This document shows, piece after piece, positions 34,141 to 47,948 of a stretch of DNA of 64,000 bases (positions are counted from its first letter, which is position 1; each line of letters starts with the position of its first letter). The stretch is taken from positions 17,704,127 through 17,768,126 of the forward strand of contig NC_060062.1 of NCBI RefSeq assembly GCF_020283565.1, read 5' to 3'. Both the position numbers and the translations under genes were made by a program. The notes under the pieces are model-generated. The model made no database searches, was not told the origin of the DNA, and worked only from the letters and a program-made list of their open reading frames with translations. Origin of the DNA: Trifolium pratense (taxonomy: Eukaryota > Streptophyta > Magnoliopsida > Fabales > Fabaceae).

Positions 34141-34620
34141 ATAGAGTGGCAAAAAAAACCTCAACAAAGTTTGGAAATTTTTTTTTCTATCCCAACAATT
34201 GTCCATCTACCCCAACATTATTTTTGAATGGACGAATTTCCCCCCTGAAGAAAAAAATTTGGTTACCGGAACACTTTGAAAAAAAGTGTTCTGATAAGTA
34301 ATTTTTTTTTTTTTGTTACCGGAACACTTTGGAAAAAAGTGTTCAAGTATATGAAATTTTTCTAAATTTTTTTTTACTACAAACACTTTGGAAAAGTGTT
34401 CAGATATATAAAATTTTTCTAAATTTTTTTTATTACCCGAACACTTTAGAAAAAAGTGTTCAGGTATATAAAATGTTCAGGTATATAAAATTTTTATAAT
34501 TTTTTATTTGTTACCTAAACACTTTGGGAAAAAGTGTACAGGTATGTAACATTTTTCCAAATTTTTTTTGGTTACCTAAACATTTTGAAAAAAAGTATCT
34601 AAAAAGATTCTAAGGTAATA
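34141..34620 (+). repeat. ACCGGAACACTTT hairpin tandem repeats, family C copy 2
   Basis: A leading segment (CATCTACCCCAACATTATTT, 34203 on) matches the flank of copy 1 at 24840-24930 in inverse orientation. It is followed by six or so repeats of 55-65 bp. Each begins near TTACC(G/T)GAACACTTT, pairs with AAAGTGTTC to form a short hairpin, and ends in T-rich spacer. The repeats decay toward the right. Confidence 0.7.
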
Positions 34621-35109
34621 AGAAGGATATTTAAGGTAACATTTACCAAGTACTCCTTCATAATAGGGTCTTTTTCGGCACACTAAAGTTACTAAGAAGA
34701 TAAGAAGAACATTGTTTTGAGTGGTAACAGCAAAATTTGCAGCACTAAGATCGTAATTCTAATATGAAAATGGAAAGAAATAAAGACGAATCCAATGCCG
34801 ACCCTTTTTGTTAACAGGAAAAGTTTACTTTGAAGGTGAATTGAAGATTCTTGCAGTTTGATAAAGAGGTGAATAATTAGTGGTTGGTTTTAAAGAAGTG
34901 TTTGCAAGAATCTCTTCTTGTGTTGAAAGGAAATTGTGAAAGAAATTATCTGATGTGAAATTGATGTTACCTATTGAAGTATTTGTATGTGATCCACAAT
35001 CTATAAGGTAATTGTCTATAGGAACAAAGTTTGCAGAAAAACACATCAAAGGAAAAATTGGTGAAACACATATAAATATAAATAACCATTTCCTAAAATA
35101 TCTCAACAA
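34621..35109 (-). pseudogene. CrRLK1L (THESEUS/FERONIA-type) receptor kinase fragment
   Basis: The minus strand encodes a signal peptide and the start of a malectin-like ectodomain: NFVPIDNYLIDCGSHTNTS, TSDNF and SPLYQTARIFNSPSK. A TAA stop occurs where Tyr is expected, but homology continues as NKKGRHWIRLYFFPF, then a TAG where Gln or Glu is expected, then NYDLSAANFAVTTQNNVLL. After a frameshift KEYLVNVT follows. Only the first 150 or so residues of an approximately 850-residue family remain. It is cut off at the tandem hairpin repeats to the left. It cannot encode a functional receptor. Confidence 0.85.
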
Positions 35110-36738
35110 ATATTTACGGGTGTGTTTGGTTTAGTGGTGGTTAGAATTGAGTTTGGTAGAATTGAGTTTGACAGAATTGATTTTGGTTAAAAGTGAGTTG
35201 AGTAAAATTGATTTATGTTTGGATAACTTTATGTAAAAGTGATTCTTATCAATTTATGTTGTTTGGATAATTTGGATTAAAATTACTTTTAGATGTGTAA
35301 TGACCAAAATGGGTTTTAATTGTTATTAAGACTATATAATTCATTTATATTATAGATAATTATTTAAATTGAGTTAAAAGTGAGTTGAAGGTAAATTAAT
35401 TTGGATCAAAATTATTTTTAGGTGTCTAATTACTAAAATGGGTTTATGATTATATTTATAATACAATAATAACTATAATTTTTACCGTAAAAAAAGTTAT
35501 TGTTATAAAAAAAATTTGTCAAATAAATATATTAGCCTATAATCCTTATTTGTTACAGAAGATTAGGCCTATATCCTTTAACCATCCTTTAGTAAAAAAA
35601 AAAATCCTTTAACCCATTATTATTTGTCGTCGTCTTGAGAAAGCTATTCTCTCACTCACAGCAAATAAGAAACGTACTCCACTTAAATGGAAGAACAAGA
35701 AGCAAATCAAACATCTCCAATCCATTTTTTTTAGTTTTTAGTTTTAAGTTTAATTTAGTACATTTTGCTCTCTTTTCTCTATTTCATCTACAAGAGAGTT
35801 AGAGCTGGTTCTGTAAGAGCAGATCTGATGAAGAGCTTAAGGATAATTAGGTAACTATATCTGACACTAGAAATAAAAATCCTGGAATTGATTTTGATCT
35901 GACGCAGAAGCTCCAATTTGTAGCTTTAAGTGGACTCGCGTTTGAGGTTAGAATCATGATTGAGAGATTTGATTTTACAATCATCCAAACATCAAACAAA
36001 AGGGTTCGAATCTCGTTTCGGTTTGGGAACTCCCTTTTTTTACAAATTAAATCCAAGTTTGTTTGTGTTTGAATTTATGAAATTTGCAAAATCGGATATT
36101 AATGAAAACTACAAAGTTAGATTGGATTAAAGATGATTATACTAGATTCCTCCATAAATATTAGGTCCAGCTGACCAAATCATGAAAATTAAACATAAAA
36201 AAAGTAAAGTTCCGTCAAATGACCGACTAATTCAAGGGGTCCAATACCATCGTCTACTTATGGGGCTCCTGATTAAACTAGAGCAAAGTTATGTATGGAT
36301 TAGTCCACGCAAATTGACACTAGGAAGAATCAAACCTGAAATCTCAAAAGGAGCATTCTCCAATGTCTCAAATCAACACCATTAGACAACCCATATAGTG
36401 TGTGCTGTCCGTAAATGTACGGTGTACCAATATCGATTACCAGATTACGTATCTTTTTTTCTAATGGCAAATTGTTAGTATGTTAATTGTTATGTTAATT
36501 TTTTACACCTTATTAGAATTTAAACTCTGAACCTCAAACTTCTTTAACCCTTAACTCAAACTATCTTTCACTTACATCCGGTAACTTCACCATTTTATCA
36601 TCATTTGATGCACACATGTGAACACCTATATATTTGGCTAGTTGGTAATGTGACTTTGTTTTGTTTCTTATATGTGATTACAAAATACAAGTGCTAATTA
36701 ATAATTTGGTATGTGATATTTATTTGTCAGGGCATCTG
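35110..36738. other. Intergenic, repeat remnants
   Basis: No gene supported. Positions 35116-35460 look like part of a MITE (GGGTGTGTTTGGTTTAG, with internal repeats of an ACCAAAATGGGTTT-type word). Positions 36200-36400 resemble a dispersed retroelement remnant. Confidence 0.4.
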
Positions 36739-36845
36739 GGCACTTGTCGGAGCAGAAGGAATGGAAAAAAGTTGCTGCTAGGTATGGACTTTTGAAGGGT
36801 GAAAGCAACACTAGTGGAAAGGACTCAACTACGAAAATCATGTGA
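36732..36845 (+). pseudogene. Exon-like fragment, unknown gene
   Basis: After a TTTGTCAG acceptor-like site the plus strand encodes a short basic stretch with ASGHLSEQKEWKKVAARYG followed by LLKGESN and a stop (TGA at 36843). It looks like the last exon of a real gene, but no other exon is visible nearby and I do not recognise the family. Confidence 0.3.
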
Positions 36846-36856
36846 TGCATATGGTG

Positions 36857-37185
36857 GAAAAAATAAGACTAATGAGTTCAATATGTGCGTAATAGTTTTG
36901 TGTTATAGACAAATTTGTTTTTTTATCTCTTGATCATTAAGGTCATCGTGTTTCATTTCATTTAATCATTTAGTAGCATAATAATTGGTTCAATAGTCAC
37001 AATTTTGGGTTAATAGTTGTTTACTCTATAATATTAAGGAATTTTGATTTATCCTGTAAATTTTTTTTAAGATTATGATTGGACTAAATGAATGACATGG
37101 TGTGCCTAATAAGAAAAATTACAAAGTATATTCAAGATAGTAGTAAAGCAAAGCAACCCATTAACCATAACGAATCTCTAAACAA
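36857..37185. other. Intergenic, unassigned
   Basis: AT-rich spacer. Nothing recognised. Confidence 0.4.
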
Positions 37186-37385
37186 GTTAGAGGATGAATC
37201 CACCAAATATTCAAAGTATAATTAAAATTATTTTATTGAGTCTTTAACCACTACCAAACAAGAATTTTTACCTTATCAAACAACACATTGGCCGAGACCC
37301 CTTTATTGGAGAAAATCTTACTATTTTTTTCCTTCCAAATAATCCAACAACAAGTCAACCAAACAGCTTAAGTACTTTGACGAAC
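37186..37385 (-). mobile_element. LINE remnant
   Basis: The minus strand reads CCWIIWKEKNSKIFSNKGVS and LFDKVKILVW before stops, the conserved C-terminal signature of plant LINE reverse transcriptases (compare WVIWTERN at the other LINE). Short and broken. Confidence 0.65.
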
Positions 37386-39152
37386 TTATTTTCTAAACAA
37401 AATTGCATAGCATGATCATGAACTACTTTTGTTTCATCTTTTTGTATTTTTTTTTTTCTATTTGTTGTTATTGTGTATTGATTGTGTCTATTTGTTTGTA
37501 TCAGCTTGGGCTTCCTGTAGTTCATGTGTTCGTGGCCTTGTTATTGGCTTGTAATAATTTGAGATTTACTTTTCGCGCCCCCAGAAATCCTCACGCATCC
37601 CCTAAAATTATAAAACTAACCCCTTCGCTTTTTAAGATGCGAATGTAGTTCATACTATAAGTGGTCAGTGACAATATTTTTTATTCAAACCCAACGTCAG
37701 CGCCTATCCTGAATGAAAAAAATTATGAAAAAAAAAAAATTTGCATTCTAGAATGCGAACTTAGCTCCAGTAAATCAATACCTCCTCTCGTCGTCTACTT
37801 TTCCGGTAAATCAGTAATGTCGTCATCGGTATAATCTAACAAGGTATAAGGCAATTCAAAGGGGTCATAACCCATAAGCATACAAATCCAACTCTTTAAT
37901 AAGGTCATATCCATTAAAAGCTTGAACCTTTTCCCTGTTTGTTATTTTATTTTATTTTTTTTTGAATTGGAAGTTTGTTATGATTCAAAATAGCATATGA
38001 AGAAAATCCCGAAAAAAAAATTAGCATATGAAGAAATACACTTGGCATAATGTAATTGGTTGAGGTAATGGACATGTGGCTAGTGATCCTTAAATCAAGA
38101 AATTTTGGATTGTGTATAAATAGTGAAATGAGGTTCAATAGTGGGTATGAAGAAAATTGATTAAGTCTTTCCTCCGTCCGCTTGGTACTCTCTTGTAGAG
38201 TAATAGTTAATTCTTAGAATTAATTTTCTTCTATCTTTTCCTTAATGTTGTTTTTGTGCTAAGAACACCATTTTTACTTGGGTTCTCATCAATCAATTTT
38301 ACTTTTAATTCAATAAACAATTTGAAATTAATTAATATTTCATACTTTCAATTTTGGAACCCTTACACCGTTCTTGTTGGCAAGGTGGTAGCCAACGAGA
38401 ATCTCTTCAGTGTGGAGGAACCCAACACCAAGTGTACGCATATACATTGCAGTTAAAAGGGAAAATAAATTGAAAGAGAATTTGGGATAGTTGAATAGAG
38501 GGTTAGGGTTGCAGGAGAATGAGTTTAAACATGGAGAATTCACCGGAAAGAAAATTGTGTTACGTGTAGTTTTGTAAAGCACATTAACTAAAAATAATTA
38601 AGGGTACCTTTGCTATTTTGAACTAACTGAACACCTTCCTGCCCCTTCGCCCAAGGAATGCTTACCGCAGCCCATATCCGCTAACTGCTCGGATACTAAG
38701 TTTAAAAAAAATAAATTGAATGAGAATAGTTTTTTTTTCACCACCAGTTTAATCTGTGATCAGTTCTTGCATCAAGTAGTTCCAGCCCCCTCCCGATCGC
38801 AGTTGCGGGATTGAACCGTGGTCTTTCCTACCAAGTCAGCGTCAATCACCACTAAACCAACTAACGATTGGTGAATGAGAATAGTTTTATTCGACCACTA
38901 TTATATCCAAATAATGTAGCTGAATATATAACTACTTCAAATCATGATAGATGAAAAATAAATTAAGTATTTAGATTTAATAATTTAGATTAAATTCTTG
39001 TTGCTGGCAACGGTCCAATGTTTTGGCTGGTTCATCCGTAAAATTAGTAAAAATCATAGATTAAACAATTGCTTTATCTAAATATTCATTCATTTGAGTC
39101 GTAATTTTGACAGAAATAAAGAAAACATAGTTAAAATATAGAATTTAATTTA
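37386..39152. other. Intergenic, repeat remnants
   Basis: No gene. Positions 37570-37770 carry TTCGCTTTTTAAGATGCGAA / CTAGAATGCGAAC words shared with 43200-43560. Positions 38740-38870 hold a SINE-like GGGATTGAACCGTGG. A minus frame ending near 38340 (MYMRTLGVGFLHTEEILVG) looks protein-like, but I cannot identify it. Confidence 0.35.
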
Positions 39153-39312
39153 TATGCACCGTCAGTGTAAAGTTACTTTATACATGCATTCAATAATATA
39201 CTGACACATCATATATGATATTTAAAAACACACGATGTGTCACATTCATTAAATGATGTGGCAACGCATCATTGAATGTATGTGTAAAGAATCTTTACAC
39301 TGACGATGCATA
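39153..39312. mobile_element. Small palindromic MITE (TATGCACCGTCAGTGTAAAG)
   Basis: The left arm TATGCACCGTCAGTGTAAAG and right arm CTTTACACTGACGATGCATA are inverted, and similarity extends most of the 160 bp. Related fragments (TTTACACTGACGATGTAT at about 57875, TGCACTGCCGGTGTAAA near 58772) occur in ARF4 introns. Confidence 0.7.
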
Positions 39313-39864
39313 ACATTTAAACTCTAAAATATATATGCTATCGGTCATTGATCGATCGGGGTTCAACCAGGTCAGACCGTATTTAATTTAAATATATTTT
39401 TTTTGCATATATACACAAATAATACATAAAAAATAACCTTTTTTACCGTAATAGGATTATACTGACTTTATATGTCGAACCGGCCGGTCTGATTCGATTT
39501 TGGTTACCTTGAGATAAAGTAAATATTATATTGAAAATTGGATTTTTTTTTATTTAATAGAACGAATTAGATAGACACACGTTAAACACTTTTATGTAAG
39601 ATATATGTATAATTTAGATTAGAAAAATCACGTGTTGGGTTTGACTTTGTAGCTGGCCTCCCAAGATATTGATTTCCTGTCATATATTCATGAAATTGGT
39701 TTTGATGAAATAACTTTTGAGAAAAAATTAACTCTTTATGACATTACAACAAGGTTACATATATGTATTTGCTGACATAAATTTTGTGCTATTAATTTTT
39801 TAGATGCTACCATATGAAGAGTTTGGGGAGAAGACTTTTGAGGGGAAAAAATTACTACAATATA

Positions 39865-39989
39865 CTCTCTCCGTCCCAAAATATAAGGGAAAATTGGTCA
39901 AACAAAGTTGATGTATCTAGTCCAAATTCTTAACCAAATACATTAACTTTTTTTGACCAATTTTCCCTTATATTTTGGGACGGAGGGAG
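39865..39989. mobile_element. Intact Stowaway-like MITE
   Basis: 125 bp. Ends CTCTCTCCGTCCCAAAATAT and ATATTTTGGGACGGAGGGAG form a near-perfect inverted repeat that extends into AAGGGAAAATTGGTCAAA. TA flanks both sides (39863-39864 and 39990-39991). Confidence 0.85.
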
Positions 39990-39991
39990 TA

Positions 39992-41947
<1,956 letters not shown>

Positions 41948-42105
41948 CACTACAATATTTTTGCACTATGGCAACAGTTGGAAAGTGTTGCCTATGTTGA
42001 TAAAACTGTTGCCTTAACCTTCGGTAATGGTTTTTAAAGCACTGCAGTCTAAGGCGTTGCCTTTGCTTTTGACAACGGTTTTATTGCCTATAGGTCTAGA
42101 ACTGA
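41948..42105. mobile_element. CACTA (EnSpm-like) end fragment
   Basis: Begins CACTACAATATTTTTGCACT and carries alternating GTTGCC / GGCAAC subterminal words, as CACTA elements do. No matching opposite end or transposase is visible, so only a fragment is present. Confidence 0.45.
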
Positions 42106-43285
42106 AACCCGAGGGCTCTTTGACCCAATGCATGCTGATCGTGAACCGATGCATGCGCTCCACATATCAAGTATTATTTGTGTGATTTACTAACTAATTC
42201 ATGATATTAGGTAACTCTTGGTCAGAATTATTTTGCACCCAATATTTTTGGATTCAATTTTAGGAGACACACAATTTTAGCGGAGAATAATAAATTTTGC
42301 TAAATGCATTCTTCATTCAAATATTTTTATAAAAAAAAATGAAATTTTGGTCTTTCTATTTTAAAAATCGAATTTTAGTTCCTTTATTCAATATTTTTCT
42401 GAATTTTGATCTCTCTTCTTATTTTTTAGTCATTTTTATGATGTGGTCTATTCATTTATAATGTGTCAATATTTATTAAGCCACGCTGAATATCCATATC
42501 AACAAATTTATGTTTAATTAGCATTGTCACGTCATAAATATATAAATATGTCACATCATCAAAAAAAAAAATGACCCAAAAATGATATGTGGGGCCAAAA
42601 CTCCAAAACAAAAAAAATAATTAAGCGACCAAAAAATTAAATTTTAAAATAGGAGAACTAAAACCTTATTTTTTTTAAAAAAAACTATAATACAGTTTTG
42701 TACTGAAACAATATCCCCAAGTTAATTAGGAAAAGTCACTAAAGGGTTGTCAATCCCCGGCCCATACATATCGTTTACGTCCTCCTTCTCACATGCATTG
42801 CCAATGTTTCAAGGCGGATCTCAAGAGTACGATGGAAGACGACAATAGTCAATAGGAGGCCTTGACAATAGTGCATCTACAAACACTTCAACACTCAATT
42901 TAGTAAGTTGTAGGCTAGTGAGAAAAAATGCCCCTTATAATTTAATGGAGCCACATAGGTAATTTGGTTCTTTAGAATGTTACGAGATGTGTGAATCTTA
43001 TTGTGATGTGCGGCTCATTGTCTAATTGATATCATGGTTTCAAATAGAGCTTATGGGAGCTTCAATGCTCGGAGGTTGGAATGAGCAAGGCGGGGAAGTC
43101 TAGTTTGGATTGGCCTTGACCCACTCTTTAGCCTCAATTGAGGACTACTAAAACCAGACTGATGGTAGCTTATAAACACGAAAGTTACTTCTGGCGTCCC
43201 CCGGCAGTCATGGTCACCCCCTGAAAACCACATTTTACCCCTCTCGCTACTTAGGAATTGAGTGTGTAAATAGCAAAAATGGGGA

Positions 43286-43287
<2 letters not shown>
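42106..43287. other. Intergenic, inverted AT-rich repeats
   Basis: No gene. Positions 42335-42680 form a loose inverted repeat (AATTTTGGTCTTTCTATTTT / AAATAGGAGAACTAAAACC) like the MITE at 32147. Confidence 0.4.

Positions 43288-43322
<35 letters not shown>
43288..43322 (+). repeat. Poly-G run of 35 bases
   Basis: A pure G homopolymer immediately followed by AGAGTTCGCTTTCTAGAATG, which recurs 32 bp downstream. The surrounding 43200-43560 belongs to the repeat also seen at 37570-37770. Confidence 0.8.
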
Positions 43323-43323
<1 letters not shown>

Positions 43324-43580
43324 GAGTTCGCTTTCTAGAATGCAAACTACACCTGAGTTCGCTTTCTAGAATGTGAACTCATTTTTTCATGATTTTTTTT
43401 CATTCTAGGGGGTGGATTTGAGCTAAAAAATTGACACTCGCTACTTAGAGTGCGAAAAAGTGCTCGCATCCTAGAAAGCGATAGAGTTAGTTTGATAATT
43501 TCATGGGATGACCGAGTATATTCAGGGGGTGCGAAAAGTTCAAATCTATAAACACACTCATTAAATTCAATGAGATACAT

Positions 43581-44247
43581 TTTAACTAAAGATCCAAAAT
43601 GGGAAATACCTCAAATCAAATGATTAATTATTTCATAAGAATTATGATCAATTTTATCACTTAATTAATCATGAAGTTGCATAAGTGAATTTAAACACAA
43701 TATTTTCACTTAATGTATTAGGGATATATGTCTTCTTTTTTTTTTGACAGTAGGGATATATGTCTTCTTAGTTGTTCACCATCTAACTTATCTTACATGT
43801 AAATAAATAAAACTATATCAATATACAAATGCATGCCAACAATGTGGTAATTAAGGAGACAAAGACATATGATAGTCACAAACAAAAAAAGACAAAGACG
43901 TATGATTAGGGGTACGATGAATGCGGGCGATTAATAAGACTAAAGTAAACAGAAAAAAGCTGCACATAATTAGTACAACCAAGCAAAGACAAAATCAACA
44001 CAGCAAAGTACGTATTGATTAAAGTAGAAAAAGAAAGATAAAGGAAAGTTGAGTTGTGTCTGCCTAGCTAGCAAGCAATGCCAAGGATGAAGGAAAGTGA
44101 CCAGAAGGGAAGGAGTCATTGTGGTGGAGGTGGTGTCCTAGCTAGCTCTTTTTTTGCACTCATAATCATGACAACTAATTACTGACTCAGTGTCCTTTCA
44201 TCCAACATCGCTTTTATTTTTATCCTCCACCCATTATCTTCTTCGAT
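43581..44247. other. Intergenic, unassigned
   Basis: No gene. Positions 44080-44140 are purine-rich (GAAGGAAAGTGACCAGAAGG) and gene-flank-like. Confidence 0.35.
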
Positions 44248-46600
44248 TGATAACAGAAATTTATATGATGTTTTTACGTAGTATTTAGGTTAGTTTTTAA
44301 TTCTTTTTAGTTGGATTAAAGACCAAATGCAAGCAAATACCTAAGTTATGAAGTTACTTGATCAAGATGCTTGTTCCAAAAAAAACTTGACCAAGAAGCA
44401 AAAGTTGAAGAAAATACATCAAAAGTAGCAAACACCCAAGAAAATAGTTAAATATACCACGTCATACCTTTAATTTCATAACTAGAGCTACGAGTATCAG
44501 ATTGAGGCATGTGACCATGCGTTGGAAAGCTAAGAAAAAAAATCTACAACTTTATTTTGAAGCCAAGAGCCAGTTATGAAGACATCGTGTCACGATGGAT
44601 TACATCGTGTCACGATGAGAAGGAAACTTAGTGATGACAGTCAATTAGATGATATTTTTAGTAGTAAATTAGTATAGTTTTAATAGCAATTGAAGTCCAT
44701 AAGCAAGCAAATACCTGAAAAAGTAGAGTTACTTGGCCCGGAAGCAAGAAAAGTGGAAAAGGCATAAAAAAGGTACAAAAACGTAATAAACAGCGCAACC
44801 CATCGTACCCACGATCAGATCCGGCATGGCGCGATGAGAAGGCGGTTAATTTGAAAAAAATCTGAATAAATTTTTTTCCATCGTGGCACGATGAAGATTT
44901 GAAAAGCACCCAGAGAATCTGAGGAAATCTTCCATCGCACCACGATATGATTCATCGTGGCCACGATGAGGCGAAAATACACACCATCGTGGCCACGATG
45001 GGTGCGATGGATGCGCAGAAAAAGCTCAAACCCAGCTGAAAAATTATAAATAGAGTCTTCCTCCTCAACTATTATTCATTCAGAAATATTGAGAACAATT
45101 CAATATTCACAAGAGAGTTATGCGAACTCTAAGGAGGAGGCAAGGAGGCTCAGATGCTCCAAGGGCAGAAGGGTAATCTTTATGCTTTCTTTTCCTTATT
45201 GTTTTGTTATGGTGTTTAGTAGCTAAACCCCATCAGGGTTAGGTCAAGTAGATGAACTCCCCTAGGAATGCTTGAGAACATGTAATCTGGTTATTTTCCA
45301 AGTCTATATACAAATTGCTATTCATTTATTATCTGTTAGTATTTGTATTTATCGTTTTATACACTAGCATATATGAACGTATGCATATTCTGTTAGTAAC
45401 TAGGGTCAAAGTGGATATCGTGACACATCTAAGACTTCGGAAACAAAGGGATATTATAACATACTTTTATGAGACCATTAAATTCAGCATCTGCGGTTAG
45501 GTTTGAGATTAAAAATTACACATAACTAAATTATGTACTGATATTAGGGAACCAGTTATGCTAGAGAACTTGTTAATTAGGAACCTCGAAAGGTAGGGAT
45601 ACCTATTGCAGGCTGAACCCGTTAAGGGTAAGGACAAGAAATAATGAAGGCTAAACCTAGTTTAATTGATTCACCCTAAGCAAATTACAATAGAAGTAAG
45701 TATAGCTAAACTAAGGTTACTTTAATAGAAATTAATCTCCAGATAATACTTCCATAGTAAGCAGATATACCGCCAGTTACCAAGCAGGAATATGGGAGGA
45801 ATTCGAAAGTACTTCACCACTTGTCTCATCTGAAACTCAACTCTTATTTGCTATTTATTGTTATTTGTCAAAAACCCTATTCAATCAAACAAAGCGAATG
45901 CAAAACCCCTTTTACTCTTTAAAGCATAAATTCCTAATCAAAGCTGATAACCTTGGCACAATCTCTGTGGAGACGATAACTTACTACTTTATTACTTTGT
46001 AGCGATTCTGTACACTTGCAGAACCACCGTCACCTAGCTGCTAATTAAGAAACGGAAAGGCCAGCGTGCCACAATGGGAATCATCGTGTTTCACGATGTT
46101 GCTTGAAGTTCAAGTCCAAAAAACCTATAAATAGAGCTCTTTTCCACCAAAATTATTCATTAATTCCTCTCATCCCACACAAAGCAACTCTCAAGAAGGG
46201 GGAATCACCTCAAGAGGAGAGAAAGGAGGTCTCAAGGGAAGGCAACTCCCATCATAGGGAGTCCTTACTCTAGTGCGTCAACGAGGTTACGGTATATGTG
46301 TAATTTTTTAACTCTTTTGTTATGTTAATTATGCTTAGAAGTAACTAATTTCCTTTGGTTAGGTTGAGTAGATGAACTTCCCTAGAACTACTTGATTCAT
46401 GTAATTGGCTATAATATTATTGCAATTCCGTCTTTATTACTTATTTAATTATCATCTATGTTTAATGTTTTTCATTAGTATACGTATTAGTGAAATTGAT
46501 CTAGATATCGATTGTTTACGAGAGTTTCTTTTGATATTCGGATTGATGATAATTATTCAACGGGGTTTTGTTGGGATACGTAACTAGCGGTTATTGTATA
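44248..46600 (+). mobile_element. Older family B-like LTR carrying a nested solo LTR
   Basis: The left part 44248-44631 starts TGATAACAGAAATTTATATG. The right part 46033-46600 holds a CATCGTG/CACGATG hairpin, TATAAATAG at 46126 and GGTTAGGTTGAGTAGATGAA. The solo LTR 44632-46032 interrupts it. The right end is not clear. Confidence 0.6.
44632..46032 (+). mobile_element. Solo LTR, family B copy 2
   Basis: This 1401-bp copy of 20041-21439 has the same TGATGACAGTCA start and AGAACCACCGTCA end. It is flanked by CTTAG (44627-44631) and CCTAG (46033-46037), a 5-bp duplication with one mismatch. TATAAATAG lies at 45045. It contains the same CATCGTGGCCACGATG hairpin cluster (about 44800-45010). Confidence 0.8.
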
Positions 46601-46660
46601 TGACATCATATACTGTATTTTATAATTTGATGTTTAAATAACATATCCCTAAAGGCTTTT

Positions 46661-47048
46661 TCTAACATGAACAAGTGGTTCATGTGGTGTACATTGCACA
46701 AGTCTCGAATAACATTATAACGAATACGAATTTTACAAAATCGACCGTTGGATTGAAAGACTATATCACATAGATCATCCATAGAAATTTTTAGAAAAAT
46801 TGAAAATCATTTGATATGTTATTGAGATCCATCAAAATTAACGGTTTATGAGTTTTATTAAATACCGTTAATTTTGATGGGTCTCAATAACATATCAAAT
46901 CATTTTCAATTTTTCTAAAAGTTTTCATGGATCATATATATGATATAATCTTTCAATCAAACGGTCGATTTTGTAAAATTCGTATTCGTTATAACGTTAT
47001 CCGAAACTTGTGCATTGTGCACCACATGAACCACTTGTTCATGTTAGA
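46661..47048. mobile_element. Foldback element, family A copy 3
   Basis: This is the best-preserved copy. The left end TCTAACATGAACAAGTGGTT is matched by the inverse AACCACTTGTTCATGTTAGA-type right end, and the arms pair over most of 388 bp. Confidence 0.8.
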
Positions 47049-47850
47049 CTTGGCCATCTCTAAATATATAAATGTATATAATCGAAAAAACAAAATTTCT
47101 TATTAAGCTTTGGTTTTTTAACCTTTTGATGTTCAACAATATATAATTTGAACTTTTTTTTTATTACTTAAAGTAAACGATATTCATTCATTTAAATTGA
47201 TAGAGTACATCGATGCAATACAAATTAAAAGTCGCTAAAAACAAAAAAGATAAATCTGCGAACAAACTCACAGTATCTATGTTAATAGCATAAAACGACA
47301 AATTGCATATGCTTACAAATTCAAATACGACTATATTCCGGACACTTCAATAATTTGAACTTTTGAAGTTGATCAGAATATATGTATGTATGCTTGACTA
47401 AATATTATTTCAAGCAAGATTTCAATATAAATTTAAATTCTCACAAACGATTCATTTTCAAATTCATTTTCAACTGAATACTTGATTATCATAATATTTT
47501 CCCTTAAAAATTAAAGGAAATTTATTTGAAATTGTGTAGTCAATTTCTAAAATGTCTAAAATATTGTTTTTTAATATAAAACTTTCACATTGAGATTTCT
47601 TAATAAATATACTCTTAAAATACTGATTATCGTACCCTAATAAAGTAATTACAGGCAGACACACATAAACACTTAGATGAAATGGCGTATGTTTCTTCTA
47701 ATTTAACAAAAAAAATTGGTTTAATTCTTGACTTGAGTTGAGCATGCAGTAATATTAAAATTTTTATGGAGAATTTGTCACCTAATATTTAAATTATGCA
47801 ACATTTGAGAAAATAACCTTTGCAGTTTCATGGGGAGATATTACTTGATT
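47049..47850. other. Intergenic, unassigned
   Basis: AT-rich. No gene or clear repeat. Confidence 0.4.
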
Positions 47851-47948
47851 TATAAAGAAGAAAAAAAAAAGTAATTATGGTCAGACACTTGACATAAGTT
47901 ATAAAGAAGAAAAAAAAAAAGTAATTATAGTCAGACACTTGACATAAT
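47851..47948. repeat. 49-bp tandem duplication
   Basis: Two units (47851-47899 and 47900-47948) share TATAAAGAAG, an A run, GTAATTAT and GTCAGACACTTGACATAA with almost no divergence. Confidence 0.85.

Noticed and set aside
34255..34600. Possible repeat array encoding a repetitive peptide
   Set aside because: Stops occur in all frames and the units are hairpin-forming AT-rich DNA.
38340..38582. Minus-strand frame with MYMRTLGVGFLHTEEILVG
   Set aside because: Looks protein-like over about 30 residues, but I cannot identify a family or gene structure.
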